This document shows positions 16,323 to 24,781 of a stretch of 64,000 nucleotides of DNA, one piece after another. Positions within the stretch are counted from its first letter, which is position 1, and each line of letters starts with the position of its first letter. Source of the stretch: Paenibacillus ihumii (GTDB lineage: Bacteria; Bacillota; Bacilli; Paenibacillales; Paenibacillaceae). The position numbers and the translations under genes were made by a program. Where the stretch lies: the NCBI RefSeq assembly GCF_001403875.1, contig NZ_LN884299.1, positions 868,117-932,116 on the forward strand. The letters run 5' to 3'. Below the pieces are notes generated by a model. It was not told the DNA's origin. It saw only the letters and a program-made list of their open reading frames with translations, and did not search any database.

Positions 16323-17297
16323 ATGGAACGTCACATAGCACTGGAATTAGCACGCATTACGGAAGCGGCTGCCCTTGAGGCGGCGCGCTGGACAGGTCGG
16401 GGCGATAAGAATAGCGCAGATGAGGCGGCAACGTTGGCCATACGCAGTAAATTCAATTCCGTAGCTATTGACGGGACCGTAGTCATCGGCGAAGGGGAGA
16501 TGGATGAAGCCCCCATGCTGTACATCGGTGAAAAAATTGGAAATCGCCGCGGACCAAAGGTCGACATTGCCGTCGATCCTTTAGAAGGCACGGAGACGGT
16601 TGCCAACGGGCTGAACAATGCTATTTCAGTCATTGCCGCCGCTCCCCAGGGGAGCCTGCTCCATGCGCCAGATATTTATATGGAGAAGCTGGCCGTAGGC
16701 CCTGCGCTTGCCGGACAGCTGTCGCTCGATGATCCGATCGAGACGACGCTGGCCAAAGCCTCTCAAATACTGGGCAAGCCTCTTGCCGACATGACCGTGT
16801 CGATCCTGGATCGGGAGCGCCATGCGGCTCTGATCGATGCCCTGCGCCAGTCCGGCGTCCGGATCAAGCTGCTGAGCCATGGCGATGTGATGGGTGCCAT
16901 TGAGGCTGCGATGGAGAAGGACGTCGATATGTATGTGGGCTCTGGCGGGGCGCCGGAAGGCGTACTTGCCGCCGCTGCGCTGAAATGCCTCGGCGGAGAA
17001 ATGCAGGGAAGATTGCTCCCTAACGGGCTTGAGGAATACAATCGCTGTATCCGCATGGGGCTCTCCAAGCCGGATCAACTGCTGCGGATGGAGGATATGA
17101 TCGGCTATGACAACGTTCTGTTCGTGGCTACCGGCGTAACCTCCGGGGACTTTCTGCACGGCGTGCGCTATTTGCCGAAGCATAAGGCTGAGACGCATTC
17201 CGTCATAATGCACTCCGAGAACAGAACGATCAGCTACATCCAGACCACTCACCATTTTACCGAGCAACTCAACTCGGTCAGAGGGGCCGCCATCTAG
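16323..17297 (+). CDS. glpX: Fructose-1,6-bisphosphatase class II (GlpX)
   Basis: A 324-residue Li+-sensitive class II FBPase. Visible signatures are GRGDKNSADEAA, the metal site GEGEMDEAPMLYIGE, and the WD-P-hD-like DIAVDPLEGTETVANG; GGAPEGVLAAAALKCLGGE is also typical. It hydrolyses fructose-1,6-bisphosphate in gluconeogenesis. ATG 16323 was chosen because GGAGGG ends 8 bases upstream. Its place after ccpN-ppsR joins a gluconeogenic enzyme to its regulators. A terminator follows at 17327-17372. Confidence 0.96.
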   Translation: MERHIALELARITEAAALEAARWTGRGDKNSADEAATLAIRSKFNSVAIDGTVVIGEGEMDEAPMLYIGEKIGNRRGPKVDIAVDPLEGTETVANGLNNAISVIAAAPQGSLLHAPDIYMEKLAVGPALAGQLSLDDPIETTLAKASQILGKPLADMTVSILDRERHAALIDALRQSGVRIKLLSHGDVMGAIEAAMEKDVDMYVGSGGAPEGVLAAAALKCLGGEMQGRLLPNGLEEYNRCIRMGLSKPDQLLRMEDMIGYDNVLFVATGVTSGDFLHGVRYLPKHKAETHSVIMHSENRTISYIQTTHHFTEQLNSVRGAAI

Positions 17298-17326
17298 GCC
17301 CTATTTCCACCACAGGAAATTCGACA

Positions 17327-17374
17327 GGGACGAATTCGCAAGCTGTCCAGCTTGTAGAATAGTCCCGTTTTTTC
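17327..17374 (+). terminator. Terminator after glpX
   Basis: Outer arms GGGAC and GTCCC with an inner perfect CAAGCTG/CAGCTTG hairpin (17339-17354), followed by GTTTTTT. Confidence 0.75.
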
Positions 17375-17412
17375 ATTGCATTTTAAATAAATTATAACAA
17401 AATATTAAAAAT

Positions 17413-17421
17413 ATGGTAAAA
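17413..17421 (+). promoter_or_regulatory. Candidate extended -10 for the pectate lyase transcript
   Basis: TGGTAAAAT (TG-n-TAAAAT) in a very A/T-rich stretch after the glpX terminator. Transcription would begin near 17428, just before an AGGAGGTGA sequence. Confidence 0.4.
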
Positions 17422-17439
17422 TATAAACGTAGGAGGTGA

Positions 17440-17520
17440 ATGAAGGGAATCCAGATGGAGAAGGGAGGTTGCGGGGCCAATCTATCGGCCAGGAAATTGA
17501 AAGCGCTTTCTAGTTTTTGA
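17440..17520 (+). CDS. Possible 26-residue leader peptide upstream of pectate lyase
   Basis: ATG 17440 directly follows AGGAGGTGA and opens a 26-codon frame (MKGIQMEKGGCGANLSARKL..., stop 17518-17520) that overlaps the cre operator and ends 34 bases before the pectate lyase ATG. The site is strong, but the spacing of three bases is short; a second ATG at 17455 has better spacing. It could be a regulatory leader ORF or a chance frame. Confidence 0.35.
   Translation: MKGIQMEKGGCGANLSARKLKALSSF
17498..17511. promoter_or_regulatory. cre (CcpA) operator upstream of pectate lyase
   Basis: TGAAAGCGCTTTCT is an almost perfect palindromic cre site. Lying downstream of the likely promoter, it would block transcription by CcpA-HPr(Ser-P) when preferred sugars are present. 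Confidence 0.9.
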
Positions 17521-17553
17521 GTCTTACTATATTCGAAAAAGGACGTGAATAGT

Positions 17554-18540
17554 ATGAAGCAAAGATTAGCTTTATTGTTGGTGCTGACAGTAATGATAAG
17601 CATGTTCTCACTTCCACCTTCCCAGGCAGCCGATCCCGGATACGTTGGCTTTGCAACCATGAACGGCGGAACGACCGGCGGAGCAGGCGGTACCTCTGTC
17701 ACGGTAACCACAGGGGCCGCGCTTCAAACCGCACTCAAGAATAAAGGCAGCCAGCCGTTGACCATTTACGTGTCGGGCAAAATTACTCCGGCCAATTCCT
17801 CGGACAATAAAATCAGCATCAAAGACGTAAAAGACGTCTCGATCCTGGGCTTAGGCACCGGAGCCGAGTTTGACGGCATAGGCATTAAGGTGACGCGCGC
17901 CAGTAATATCATCATCCGCAATCTGAAAATCCACCACGTCAATATCGGTGACAAAGACGCGATCAGCATCGAAGGCCCGGCCAATAACGTCTGGGTTGAT
18001 CACAACGAGCTGTATTCCACCCTCGATTCCGATAAAGATTATTACGACGGCCTGATCGATGTGAAGAAAAATGCCGAATATATCACGATTTCATATAACT
18101 ACATCCATGACAGCTGGAAAACATCGCTAATCGGCTCGTCCGACAGCGACAATTACGACCGGAAAATTACTTACCACCATAACCGCATTGAAAACATCAA
18201 CTCCCGCGGACCGCTGTTCCGCTTCGGCCAGGGCCATCTGTTCAACAACTATTACAACAATATTATCGATACGGGCATCAATTCCAGAATGGGAGCCAAG
18301 CTCCGCATTGAGCATAATGTATTCGAGAATTCCAAGGACCCGATCGTGTCCATGTACAGCAAGGAACAAGGATACTGGGATGTACAAAATAATCTGTTCG
18401 TGAACAGCACGGGCAGTATGCCGACCACTTCAACGGTCAGCTACGCGCCTCCATACAGCTACACGCTGGATGATGTAAACACGGTGAAGAATCACGTGAT
18501 GGCAAACGCGGGCGTAGGCAAGATATACATTGCCAATTAA
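17554..18540 (+). CDS. pel: Secreted pectate lyase, polysaccharide lyase family 1
   Basis: A 328-residue exoenzyme. Residues 1-25 are a signal peptide ([20 protein letters not shown], cleavage after SQA). The right-handed beta-helix follows, with PL1 landmarks: [25 protein letters not shown] and the Ca-binding region [20 protein letters not shown], then [21 protein letters not shown], which holds the catalytic Arg. It eliminatively cleaves polygalacturonate in a Ca2+-dependent way. ATG 17554 with AAAAAGGA upstream is preferred over GTG 17545. A cre site lies 43 bases upstream. Products enter the hexuronate route whose end (kdgK, kdgA) is also in the window. Confidence 0.95.
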   Translation: MKQRLALLLVLTVMISMFSLPPSQAADPGYVGFATMNGGTTGGAGGTSVTVTTGAALQTALKNKGSQPLTIYVSGKITPANSSDNKISIKDVKDVSILGLGTGAEFDGIGIKVTRASNIIIRNLKIHHVNIGDKDAISIEGPANNVWVDHNELYSTLDSDKDYYDGLIDVKKNAEYITISYNYIHDSWKTSLIGSSDSDNYDRKITYHHNRIENINSRGPLFRFGQGHLFNNYYNNIIDTGINSRMGAKLRIEHNVFENSKDPIVSMYSKEQGYWDVQNNLFVNSTGSMPTTSTVSYAPPYSYTLDDVNTVKNHVMANAGVGKIYIAN

Positions 18541-18554
18541 CAGATGAAATTTTA

Positions 18555-18588
18555 ACGCGCGTACCCGGCAGGGCGCGTGTTTTTTTTC
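18555..18588 (+). terminator. Terminator after pectate lyase
   Basis: ACGCGC (18555-18560) pairs with GCGCGT (18573-18578), followed by eight or more T residues. Confidence 0.9.
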
Positions 18589-18643
18589 GTTTGGAACGGC
18601 AGGGCTATGCCCTTTCATGTATAAGAAGGGTCACAGACAGTAC

Positions 18644-18695
18644 GGCGGCGGTATTTTAAGATATAGTACTGGTGAGTTGCCGCCCTTTTGTTTTT
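18644..18695 (+). terminator. Second hairpin before the radical SAM gene
   Basis: GGCGGC (18644-18649) pairs with GCCGCC (18679-18684), followed by CTTTTGTTTTT. With no gene in 18589-18640, it may back up the pectate lyase terminator, end a small RNA, or act as a leader attenuator. Confidence 0.45.
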
Positions 18696-18745
18696 AGATT
18701 CAGAAGATGTTCAAGGTTCAATTTTGCATTAAAGGAGTCAGGAGC

Positions 18746-19753
18746 ATGAAATACAAATCATTAGAGCTGGAAAAGCCGATCACCTATGAGCTGGAAGGGC
18801 TGGAGATCGGCATAACCTCCAATTGCAACTTTCGCTGCGACTATTGCTGCGCGTATCAGAGAAACGACGGGAACAGCATTGGCGCCAAAGAGGTGATCCC
18901 TCTGCTGGAGCAGCTGCCGTCCCTGAAGCGGGTTAGGCTGTCCGGCGGGGAGGTTACCCTGAAGTATGAGGATTGCGTTGAGGTCGTAAGCTATTGTTCG
19001 GCTCGCGGCATTCAAACTCAGCTTAATTCCAACGGCAGCCTGCTGAATGAGGAACGGATTCGGCGGCTGGCCGACGCGGGATTAACGACGATCCATATTT
19101 CCTTCAACTTTACGACGGCGGAGGAGTTCTCCCGGTATTATCACCTTCCCCCTAGCGTATATCGCAAAATTAGAGATAACATCGCCATGTTCGCTTCTAC
19201 CAGAGTGGACACCGTGCTGGAGACGCTGCTATTCAGCGAAACCGAGCATCATATGAAGAAAATTCACGATCATGTCTATGACATGGGGGTTCGTACGCAT
19301 GAGATACAGAACAGCATCATTATGAATCACAGCGGATGGAAGGCTATTGCGGCCCGGGATGCGTTAAAGCAGGCAGTCAACGAGCTTATTGCCCGTAGAA
19401 AAAACGACATGACGCTGTATTTCACCTGCATGGACCGGTTTATGGAGGAGCTTGGATTCCAGGAGCAGCCTGGCATATATTTTCCGCACTGCATAGAAGG
19501 GAAGAAACAGCTTCACCTGCATGGCAACGGCGACATTCTTATTTCGGAGCTGTGCCATCCCGCCGTCATTGGCAATATTCATGCAGGCGCTTCGCTGCGA
19601 GACATCTACAGCGATATGCCGGCGGCCTTGAAGGATTATCTGGACCGGGAGCCTTGTCCCGCGCGCGAAGCGTTGTTTCCGTCCGTCCCCATACGGACCG
19701 AAATGATGCAGTCACAGACGGGCCGGAAGGGGCCAACCGGTGCTATAACGTGA
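18746..19753 (+). CDS. Radical SAM enzyme with SPASM-like C-terminus, orphan
   Basis: A 335-residue radical SAM protein. The cluster motif CNFRCDYC (Cys 27, 31, 34) is near the N-terminus, followed by the SAM-binding VRLSGGEVTL and LNSNGSLL. The C-terminal third has four spaced Cys (FTCMDR, FPHCIEGK, ELCHPAVIG, EPCPA) and the phrase GNIHAGASLRDIY, typical of SPASM or twitch domains that hold an auxiliary Fe-S cluster. Such enzymes often mature ribosomal peptides or sulfatases. ATG 18746 has AAAGGAG and GGAG upstream. No precursor peptide, peptidase or exporter is recognisable beside it, and it is followed by a short tandem repeat. Substrate unknown. Confidence 0.88.
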   Translation: MKYKSLELEKPITYELEGLEIGITSNCNFRCDYCCAYQRNDGNSIGAKEVIPLLEQLPSLKRVRLSGGEVTLKYEDCVEVVSYCSARGIQTQLNSNGSLLNEERIRRLADAGLTTIHISFNFTTAEEFSRYYHLPPSVYRKIRDNIAMFASTRVDTVLETLLFSETEHHMKKIHDHVYDMGVRTHEIQNSIIMNHSGWKAIAARDALKQAVNELIARRKNDMTLYFTCMDRFMEELGFQEQPGIYFPHCIEGKKQLHLHGNGDILISELCHPAVIGNIHAGASLRDIYSDMPAALKDYLDREPCPAREALFPSVPIRTEMMQSQTGRKGPTGAIT

Positions 19754-19802
19754 AACAGCTGTCTAGCGTGAAACAGCTGTCCAACGTGAAACGGCTGTCC
19801 CC
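19749..19802. repeat. 18-bp triple repeat at the end of the radical SAM gene
   Basis: Three copies of an 18-bp unit, CGTGAAACAGCTGTCYAR; the first contains the radical SAM stop codon (19751-19753). Each unit holds the palindrome CAGCTG (CGGCTG in the third). It opens the repeat-rich zone that continues to 20540. Confidence 0.9.
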
Positions 19803-19865
19803 AAAATATCTTTACGACCGTTTGCCCTTGATTTGACTAAACACGTCCTCCACCGCTCTTTACGT

Positions 19866-20034
19866 GTGAGCATGAATCACGGAACTAGCGAGCATGAATC
19901 GTGGATTTAGCGAGCATGAATCGTGGATTTAGCAAGCATGAATCGTGGATTTAGCGAGTATGAATCGTGGTCTAGCGAGATAGTGGATCTAGTGAGCATA
20001 AATCGTGGAACTAGCGAGCATGAAAGTAGCGAAT
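19866..20034. repeat. Element B: outer tandem array 1 (22-bp unit)
   Basis: About seven units of GCGAGCATGAATCGTGGATTTA, degenerating toward the core. The reverse complement shares AAATC-CGATTC-TGCTCG with the 31-33-bp units beside element A, despite the different period. Confidence 0.88.
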
Positions 20035-20227
20035 CTTCCGTTCTAAATGGATTTATAGTAGTTAAATTCTGCGGCAAAGAAAGAAAAGTAGATTTAAATG
20101 GATTTCATATCGTTAGAAGAAGGGAGATCGCCATCATGGGCGGGATTCTTGATTTTAGGTGCGTAAAATCCATCTAATCCATTGAACCATTCGTATAGAG
20201 CATAATTAGATACATGAATTCCATTTA
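20035..20227. repeat. Element B: core 1, inverted relative to A
   Basis: The 133-bp palindrome-bounded segment has arms TAAATGGATTTCATA (20095-20109) and CATGAATTCCATTTA (20213-20227). The conserved tail precedes it here (20043-20094, including GTAGTTAAATTCTGCGGCAA). It is the reverse complement of element A core 1. The motif TAAATGGATTT recurs within the core. Confidence 0.88.
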
Positions 20228-20439
20228 GTGTTAGAGTTTGATGGTTATGTCCGTGTTCGGCAGCTATGTTCGAGTTCGATGGCCATGTTCGAGTTCGGCA
20301 GCTATACTCAGTTCGATAGCTTATGTTCGCGTTCGTTAGCTTATACAAGATGAAGCAAAGAATGGGGTTTTAGTATTTGAGTTCGATTGCTTATATAAGA
20401 TGGGCTAAAGAATAGGGGTTAGTGTTCGAGTCGACAGCC
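20228..20439. repeat. Element B: inner array (~20-bp unit, degenerate)
   Basis: Imperfect units such as GTTCGAGTTCGATGGCCAT and GTTCGAGTTCGGCAGCTAT, followed by two extra partial copies of the core 2 start (CTTATACAAGATGAAGCAAA and CTTATATAAGATGGGCTAAA). The unit is unlike the array of element A. Confidence 0.8.
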
Positions 20440-20537
20440 TGTATAAGATAAGTCAAAGAATGGGATGCAGGCAAGGGAGAAATGGATTCCGCAGTAATTG
20501 ATTCTGCAGAAATTGATTCCACAGAAACGTATTCTGG
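20440..20537. repeat. Element B: core 2 and outer array 2
   Basis: 20440-20493 is the conserved box (GTATAAGATAAGTCAAAGAA, then TGGGATGCAGGCAAGGGAGA, ending TTCCGCA). 20494-20537 holds three degenerate units around GATTCYRCAGAAA, which correspond to the 15-bp array of element A in reverse. Confidence 0.8.
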
Positions 20538-20562
20538 CAGACGGATAGCATCATTCTAAAAA

Positions 20563-20613
20563 AGATAGGGGCGCCCCGCGGTCATATACAATGACGAGGG
20601 ACAGCCCCTTTGC
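20563..20613 (-). terminator. Terminator of the ABC exporter operon (minus strand)
   Basis: ATAGGGGC and GCCCCTTTG arms around 20565-20613; on the minus strand a run of six T (A run 20558-20563) follows. It lies about 50 bases past the permease stop. Confidence 0.6.
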
Positions 20614-20661
20614 CGTTTCCCGGCATGTCTTTTCGTTCTGTCCGGTGCTCCAGCCGGCTCG

Positions 20662-21780
20662 TTAGGAGCGGCCGCGGATCTCCTGGCGGAGAAACAGAAC
20701 ATAGGAAAGGGCGAAGCAGATCAAGGTCAGCGCGATGAGGCCAGTCACCTGCGGCCAGACGAGCAAGAGGCTTTGCCCGAAGGGCAGAGGGCTGGCAATG
20801 GCGCCATAGACCTGCTCGGTCGTCAGCGGCCCCAGGTTGCGGACCGAGGGCATGAGCAGCGTGGTGGTTGCCTCATTAAACAGCGTGTAAGGCGATATTC
20901 TGCTTAGCCACAGCATCTGGTTCTGGAAGCCGACGATGTCCTCGACCGTGGCCGTTCCGGCGTTCGGCGCGATTCCTTTGGACACGATATTCAGGATCAT
21001 GTCGTAGAAGAAGCTGAAGAACAGCCAGACGGAAATTCCAGACAGCGCCGAGGTAGCCGGCTGACGGAAGCGCACGGAGAATAGGATGGACAAATTGAGC
21101 CAGAACCCGATGTAGAAAATAATGATGAAAATGAAGCTGATCATTCTTAAGAACTCCTCCAGAGTCGGGGGAATGCCTAAAATGATCGTCCCCAGCGCCA
21201 TGATCAGAAAGCCGAGCATCAGGAACATCATGCTGATGACGCTAAGCGAGGCGACGAACTTCGCGTTAAGCAGCGCGTCGCGGTGCAGCGGCTGGGCCAT
21301 GATCCGGCTTAAGGTGCCTTTATTGCGTTCGCTGTTGACGGCGTCGAAGCCGAGGCCGATTCCAAGGAGCGGCCCTAGGAAGCCGATGAAGCTGATAAAG
21401 GACGGCAGGGTTCCGTCCGACAGCGTGAACAGCTTCAGGATCACGAATTCATTCGCCGAGCTGTCCGACTGAATGGCCTCTTGTATACTGTTCATGGCCG
21501 TATAGAGAGAGGCGATGCAGGTAAGCAGAATAATGCCGAGCAGCAGCATGAACCGCCAGCTGCGGATATGGTCGGAGATCTCCTTGCGCACCAATACGCC
21601 AAAGGGCGAGGTTCTCCAGCTTCCGGCTTCCTGGCTTCGCTCGGAGACGGAGCCGCGGCCTTCGCTTCTGCGGAACAGCGGCTGGCGCCGGAGCCCTTCC
21701 CGCACGGTATTCGCCAGGCGGCGCAGGCTGCCCTTCAGATCAGGCCTGCTGTGTTTCAGGTCGGCTGCTTCCTTGTTCAT
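20662..21780 (-). CDS. ABC-2 type transporter permease
   Basis: A 372-residue membrane protein. A basic cytoplasmic N-terminus (about 90 residues) leads to the first membrane segment FMLLLGIILLTCIASLYTAM; a large loop holding GFDAVNSERNKGTLSRIMAQP, the hallmark of ABC-2/NatB-type permeases, is followed by four or five more segments. ATG 21780 has GAAGGGGGTG upstream and overlaps the ATPase gene end by about 40 bases, indicating translational coupling. It works with the ATPase (21740-22774) and probably the NEW3-domain anchored protein to move an unknown substrate out of the cell. Confidence 0.9.
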   Translation of the reverse strand: MNKEAADLKHSRPDLKGSLRRLANTVREGLRRQPLFRRSEGRGSVSERSQEAGSWRTSPFGVLVRKEISDHIRSWRFMLLLGIILLTCIASLYTAMNSIQEAIQSDSSANEFVILKLFTLSDGTLPSFISFIGFLGPLLGIGLGFDAVNSERNKGTLSRIMAQPLHRDALLNAKFVASLSVISMMFLMLGFLIMALGTIILGIPPTLEEFLRMISFIFIIIFYIGFWLNLSILFSVRFRQPATSALSGISVWLFFSFFYDMILNIVSKGIAPNAGTATVEDIVGFQNQMLWLSRISPYTLFNEATTTLLMPSVRNLGPLTTEQVYGAIASPLPFGQSLLLVWPQVTGLIALTLICFALSYVLFLRQEIRGRS

Positions 21781-22774
21781 GCTGTTCACCCCCTTCAAAA
21801 TAACGGTGATAGATCTCGTCAAGCCCGTATTCCTTCCGCTGCAGGCCGAACAAGGCTACGCCGTCCTCGATGATCATCCGGGCGATTGCATCGCTGCAGT
21901 CGGTATCCGAGCCGACGATCATCCGGCTGCGGCCGGCGGACTCTGCTCCAGCCGAAGCGGCAGCAAGGTCCGTTCCGTCCCTGTCTGCAGGCTCAGCGTG
22001 CCGTACGCCCGGGATGGCGCGGATCCGCTCCAGCAGTCCGTTATTCAGCGGACCGCTCTCCACGGTAATCTGCAGCGGATCGTCAGCGAACAGCGACCGG
22101 GACAGGCTGGCGATATCGCCTTCGGCAAGCAGCCGGCCGCGAACGAACAATCCGACCCGGTCGCAGATTTGCTGCACTTGATGCAGCTGATGGGAGGACA
22201 GGAGCACGGTCAAGCCCTGTTCCTCGCTCAGGCTGCGGATCAGCGCCAGCAGCTCATCCATTCCCTTAGGGTCAATCCCGAGCGTCGGTTCGTCAAGAAT
22301 GATGATTTCCGGCGCCTTGATCAGGACGTCGGCCAATCCGAGCCGCTGCCGCATACCGCGAGAGTATGCCCCCGTTTTTTTATGGGCGGCATGCTGCAGG
22401 CCCACGCTCTCCAGCAGCTGATAGGCTCGCTCCTTCGCCTCCGCTTCCGGCACCTGGTTCAGCCTCGCCGTCAGCACCAGATTTTCCAGGCCGGTCCGGT
22501 CCTCATAAAAGCCGACGTCGTCGGGCAAATATCCGACCTTGCGTTTGACGGGAATAGGCTCCCTGGTCGGATCGAGGCCGAGAACGTTGATGCTGCCCTC
22601 GTCAGGCTCGCTAAGCCCGAGCAGCATGAGAATCGTGGTCGATTTGCCGGCTCCGTTCGGCCCGAGCAGGCCGAAGATTTCGCCGCGTTTGATCTGCAGG
22701 GACAGCTGGTCTACGGCTTTTACGCCGTTATAGCTTTTCGTCAACGCTTGAATGTCGATGACCGTCTCTGCCAC
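21740..22774 (-). CDS. ABC transporter ATP-binding protein
   Basis: A 344-residue ATPase starting at GTG 22774 (MAETVIDIQALTKSY), with GGGAGG upstream. Walker A is GPNGAGKST, the signature is YSRGMRQRL in place of the canonical LSGGQ, Walker B is IIILDEPTLGIDP, and the switch His is in LLSSHQL. A ~100-residue C-terminal extension (ITVESGPLNNGLLERIRAIP) resembles the regulatory tail of CcmA/NatA-type exporters. The start is two bases after the stop of the NEW3-domain gene. Longer upstream readings of this frame run antisense inside that gene and are not real. Confidence 0.94.
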   Translation of the reverse strand: MAETVIDIQALTKSYNGVKAVDQLSLQIKRGEIFGLLGPNGAGKSTTILMLLGLSEPDEGSINVLGLDPTREPIPVKRKVGYLPDDVGFYEDRTGLENLVLTARLNQVPEAEAKERAYQLLESVGLQHAAHKKTGAYSRGMRQRLGLADVLIKAPEIIILDEPTLGIDPKGMDELLALIRSLSEEQGLTVLLSSHQLHQVQQICDRVGLFVRGRLLAEGDIASLSRSLFADDPLQITVESGPLNNGLLERIRAIPGVRHAEPADRDGTDLAAASAGAESAGRSRMIVGSDTDCSDAIARMIIEDGVALFGLQRKEYGLDEIYHRYFEGGEQHEQGSSRPETQQA

Positions 22775-22776
22775 GG

Positions 22777-23937
22777 TTATCGCCTCCCGTATTTGCGAAT
22801 CAGATAGTAGATGCCGCCGAGAATCGCAGCGATGACCAGTACTCCGATCCAGCCCCACAGCATGGAGCCCTTGACGGCGATCCGAAATTGCGCCGAGGAG
22901 CTGGATTCCGGAGAGGATGCGGTCATGCCTGTGACATAGTCTCCGGCTATCGCCTTTTTGCTGGCGGTAATTTTGGCTTCTACCGTGGTGGATTGGCCGG
23001 CGGCCAGCTTGTCGACCGTTTTCGGATTGAAGCTGACCTCCCAATCGACCGGGGCGTTGGAGCTGAGATTAATGTCCGTGAGATCGGCTGTTCCGGTATT
23101 CTTGACCAGCAGATCAATCGTTTTGCTGCCGCCTGCAGTCACATCGGCACTCAGCAAGCCGTTTGGCGTCGTCAGCTCCAGGCCATAAGTACCGGTTATA
23201 ACGGCCTCCAGCTTCAGCTCCGAGGAGGTGGACTGGTTGGAGGCGCTGACAGGAATGCTGTACGTGCCTTCCTTGACCTGCTCCGGCGGCTGTACCTTGA
23301 CCGAGATCGACTGGCTGGCGCCAGGCTCCACCTCGACGGAGGAGACCTGATTGTCTCCGGAGGTAAAGGTCACGTTCCAACCCGGATCCGCCTGGGCCTG
23401 CAGAGCGTAGTTTTGCTTCTCCGCCGTCCGGTTCTGCAGCTTGAGCGAGTAGGTAAAGCTGGAATCGGAAGGTCCCTGCAGATTGGCCTGATCGGTGGTC
23501 AGCTCAGTCTGGTAGATTCCTTTCTCCGTAATTTCTACCGTAAAGGGCAGGCGTGCCGCCGAGCCGGCCGTCAGCTCGAAGCGATAGATTCCTTTGTCTA
23601 TTTGTAGAGGAACCGTCACGTTCAGCGAGACGGTGCTGGATTCGCCAGGCTTGACGGATACTTCCTTCACCCGCCAGCCGCCGCTGTTCAACTCGGCTGT
23701 CCAGTCCTTGGGCAGATTGTTAAGCTCCAGCGGAACCGTTACGACGTCGGACGTGTTATTGATGACCTCGACGCTGTAATCCAAGGCTTCGCCGGGTGGG
23801 ACGGAAATCGAAGTGTACGCCGAATACAGCGTGACTCCTCCGGCAGCAGATGCTGGCATTCCCCCGAGCAGACCGGCTCCGAGAACAAGCAGGAGCAGCA
23901 TGCTCACCAGTTTCATTTTCCTTCCCCACGATTTCAT
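22777..23937 (-). CDS. Membrane-anchored NEW3-domain protein
   Basis: A 386-residue protein with a signal peptide (MKLVSMLLLLVLGAGLLGG, cleavage near ASA), three consecutive immunoglobulin-like NEW3-type domains (each with PGE/PGA-S and LNNLPKDW-, ADPGWNV- or SNAPVDWEV-like strands), and a single C-terminal membrane helix (SMLWGWIGVLVIAAILGGIY) ending in RKYGRR. It is thus exposed outside and anchored by the C-terminus. NEW3 domains are found on glycosidases and on proteins next to ABC-2 exporters. The gene is first in an operon with the ATPase and permease; AGGAGGG precedes the ATG. A role as the extracytoplasmic partner of the exporter is inference. Confidence 0.85.
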   Translation of the reverse strand: MKSWGRKMKLVSMLLLLVLGAGLLGGMPASAAGGVTLYSAYTSISVPPGEALDYSVEVINNTSDVVTVPLELNNLPKDWTAELNSGGWRVKEVSVKPGESSTVSLNVTVPLQIDKGIYRFELTAGSAARLPFTVEITEKGIYQTELTTDQANLQGPSDSSFTYSLKLQNRTAEKQNYALQAQADPGWNVTFTSGDNQVSSVEVEPGASQSISVKVQPPEQVKEGTYSIPVSASNQSTSSELKLEAVITGTYGLELTTPNGLLSADVTAGGSKTIDLLVKNTGTADLTDINLSSNAPVDWEVSFNPKTVDKLAAGQSTTVEAKITASKKAIAGDYVTGMTASSPESSSSAQFRIAVKGSMLWGWIGVLVIAAILGGIYYLIRKYGRR

Positions 23938-24166
23938 CGTATGAACCCTCCTTAATATTTTTGTTCATAAGAAGTACGAAGGAAGCTGCCGATTTGGATT
24001 TATCGAAAGCTTAAAATTAGCTAAATATTTGCTTAAAAGCAGCTAAAAAATGATCCAGCAGGCAAAAAGACGGATGAAATTTGCTACAATATGCATAAAA
24101 TAACTGGCCCTAAAGTAGGCCCAATAGGATCCTAAGTTACAGGTTATGGTCAAGGAGGGACGGGGG

Positions 24167-24781
24167 ATGAAGGAGAGCCCCGAAATATGGCTGGCGGAGA
24201 TTGCGGAGGGGTCGGTAACGGCGTTCGGCCGTTTCTACGATGCCTATGCTCCGATGGTGTACAGGTTGGCAGAGCAATACATGAAGAATGCTGCCGAGGC
24301 GGAGGACGTGTGTCATGACGTATTCATGGAAATTATGGATAAAGCGGGCAGCTATAATCCGGCTCGGGGCAGCGTCGAGGCCTGGCTTGCGGTACGCACG
24401 CGCAGCCGGGCTCTGGATCGGCTGAGGAAGCAGCAGCGGTGGTCTGTGGCGGAGGAATGGAGCATGGATCAGGAAGCGGATATCCTCTGGAGCAGAGGGA
24501 TGGAATCCGCTGAGTACGAGGCGCTGCGCAAATGGGAGCAGGAGCAGCTGAAGCAGGCGATGCAGGCTATCCCGCCGATGCAGCGGATGGCGCTTCACGG
24601 AAGCTATATTGAGCAGCTGTCGCATCGCGAAATCGCCGAGCATATGAAGAGGCCCGTTGGAACGGTCAAGTCGTTAATCCGTTATGGCATCCGCAATTTG
24701 CGGCGCCGGCTGGACGAGATGAACCTGGGCAAGCTGGGAGGGGGAGTGGAGCCGTATGCGCAGGATAAATTGCACAAATAA
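24167..24781 (+). CDS. ECF-type RNA polymerase sigma factor
   Basis: A 204-residue sigma-70 family factor. Region 2 reads FGRFYDAYAPMVYRLAEQYM...EAEDVCHDVFMEIMDKAGSY, and region 4 is AIPPMQRMALHGSYIEQLSHREIAEHMKRPVGTVKSLI. ATG 24167 with AAGGAGG eight bases upstream is preferred to ATG 24146. The next gene overlaps it and encodes a zinc-binding anti-sigma factor, so activity is likely held in check at the membrane. It is divergent from the NEW3-ABC operon, which could be its target. Confidence 0.92.
   Translation: MKESPEIWLAEIAEGSVTAFGRFYDAYAPMVYRLAEQYMKNAAEAEDVCHDVFMEIMDKAGSYNPARGSVEAWLAVRTRSRALDRLRKQQRWSVAEEWSMDQEADILWSRGMESAEYEALRKWEQEQLKQAMQAIPPMQRMALHGSYIEQLSHREIAEHMKRPVGTVKSLIRYGIRNLRRRLDEMNLGKLGGGVEPYAQDKLHK

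Noticed and set aside
22775..23044. Upstream extension of the ABC ATPase to 23044
   Set aside because: The extra ~90 residues overlap the NEW3 gene, are unlike any ATPase N-terminus, and GTG 22774 has a good ribosome site.
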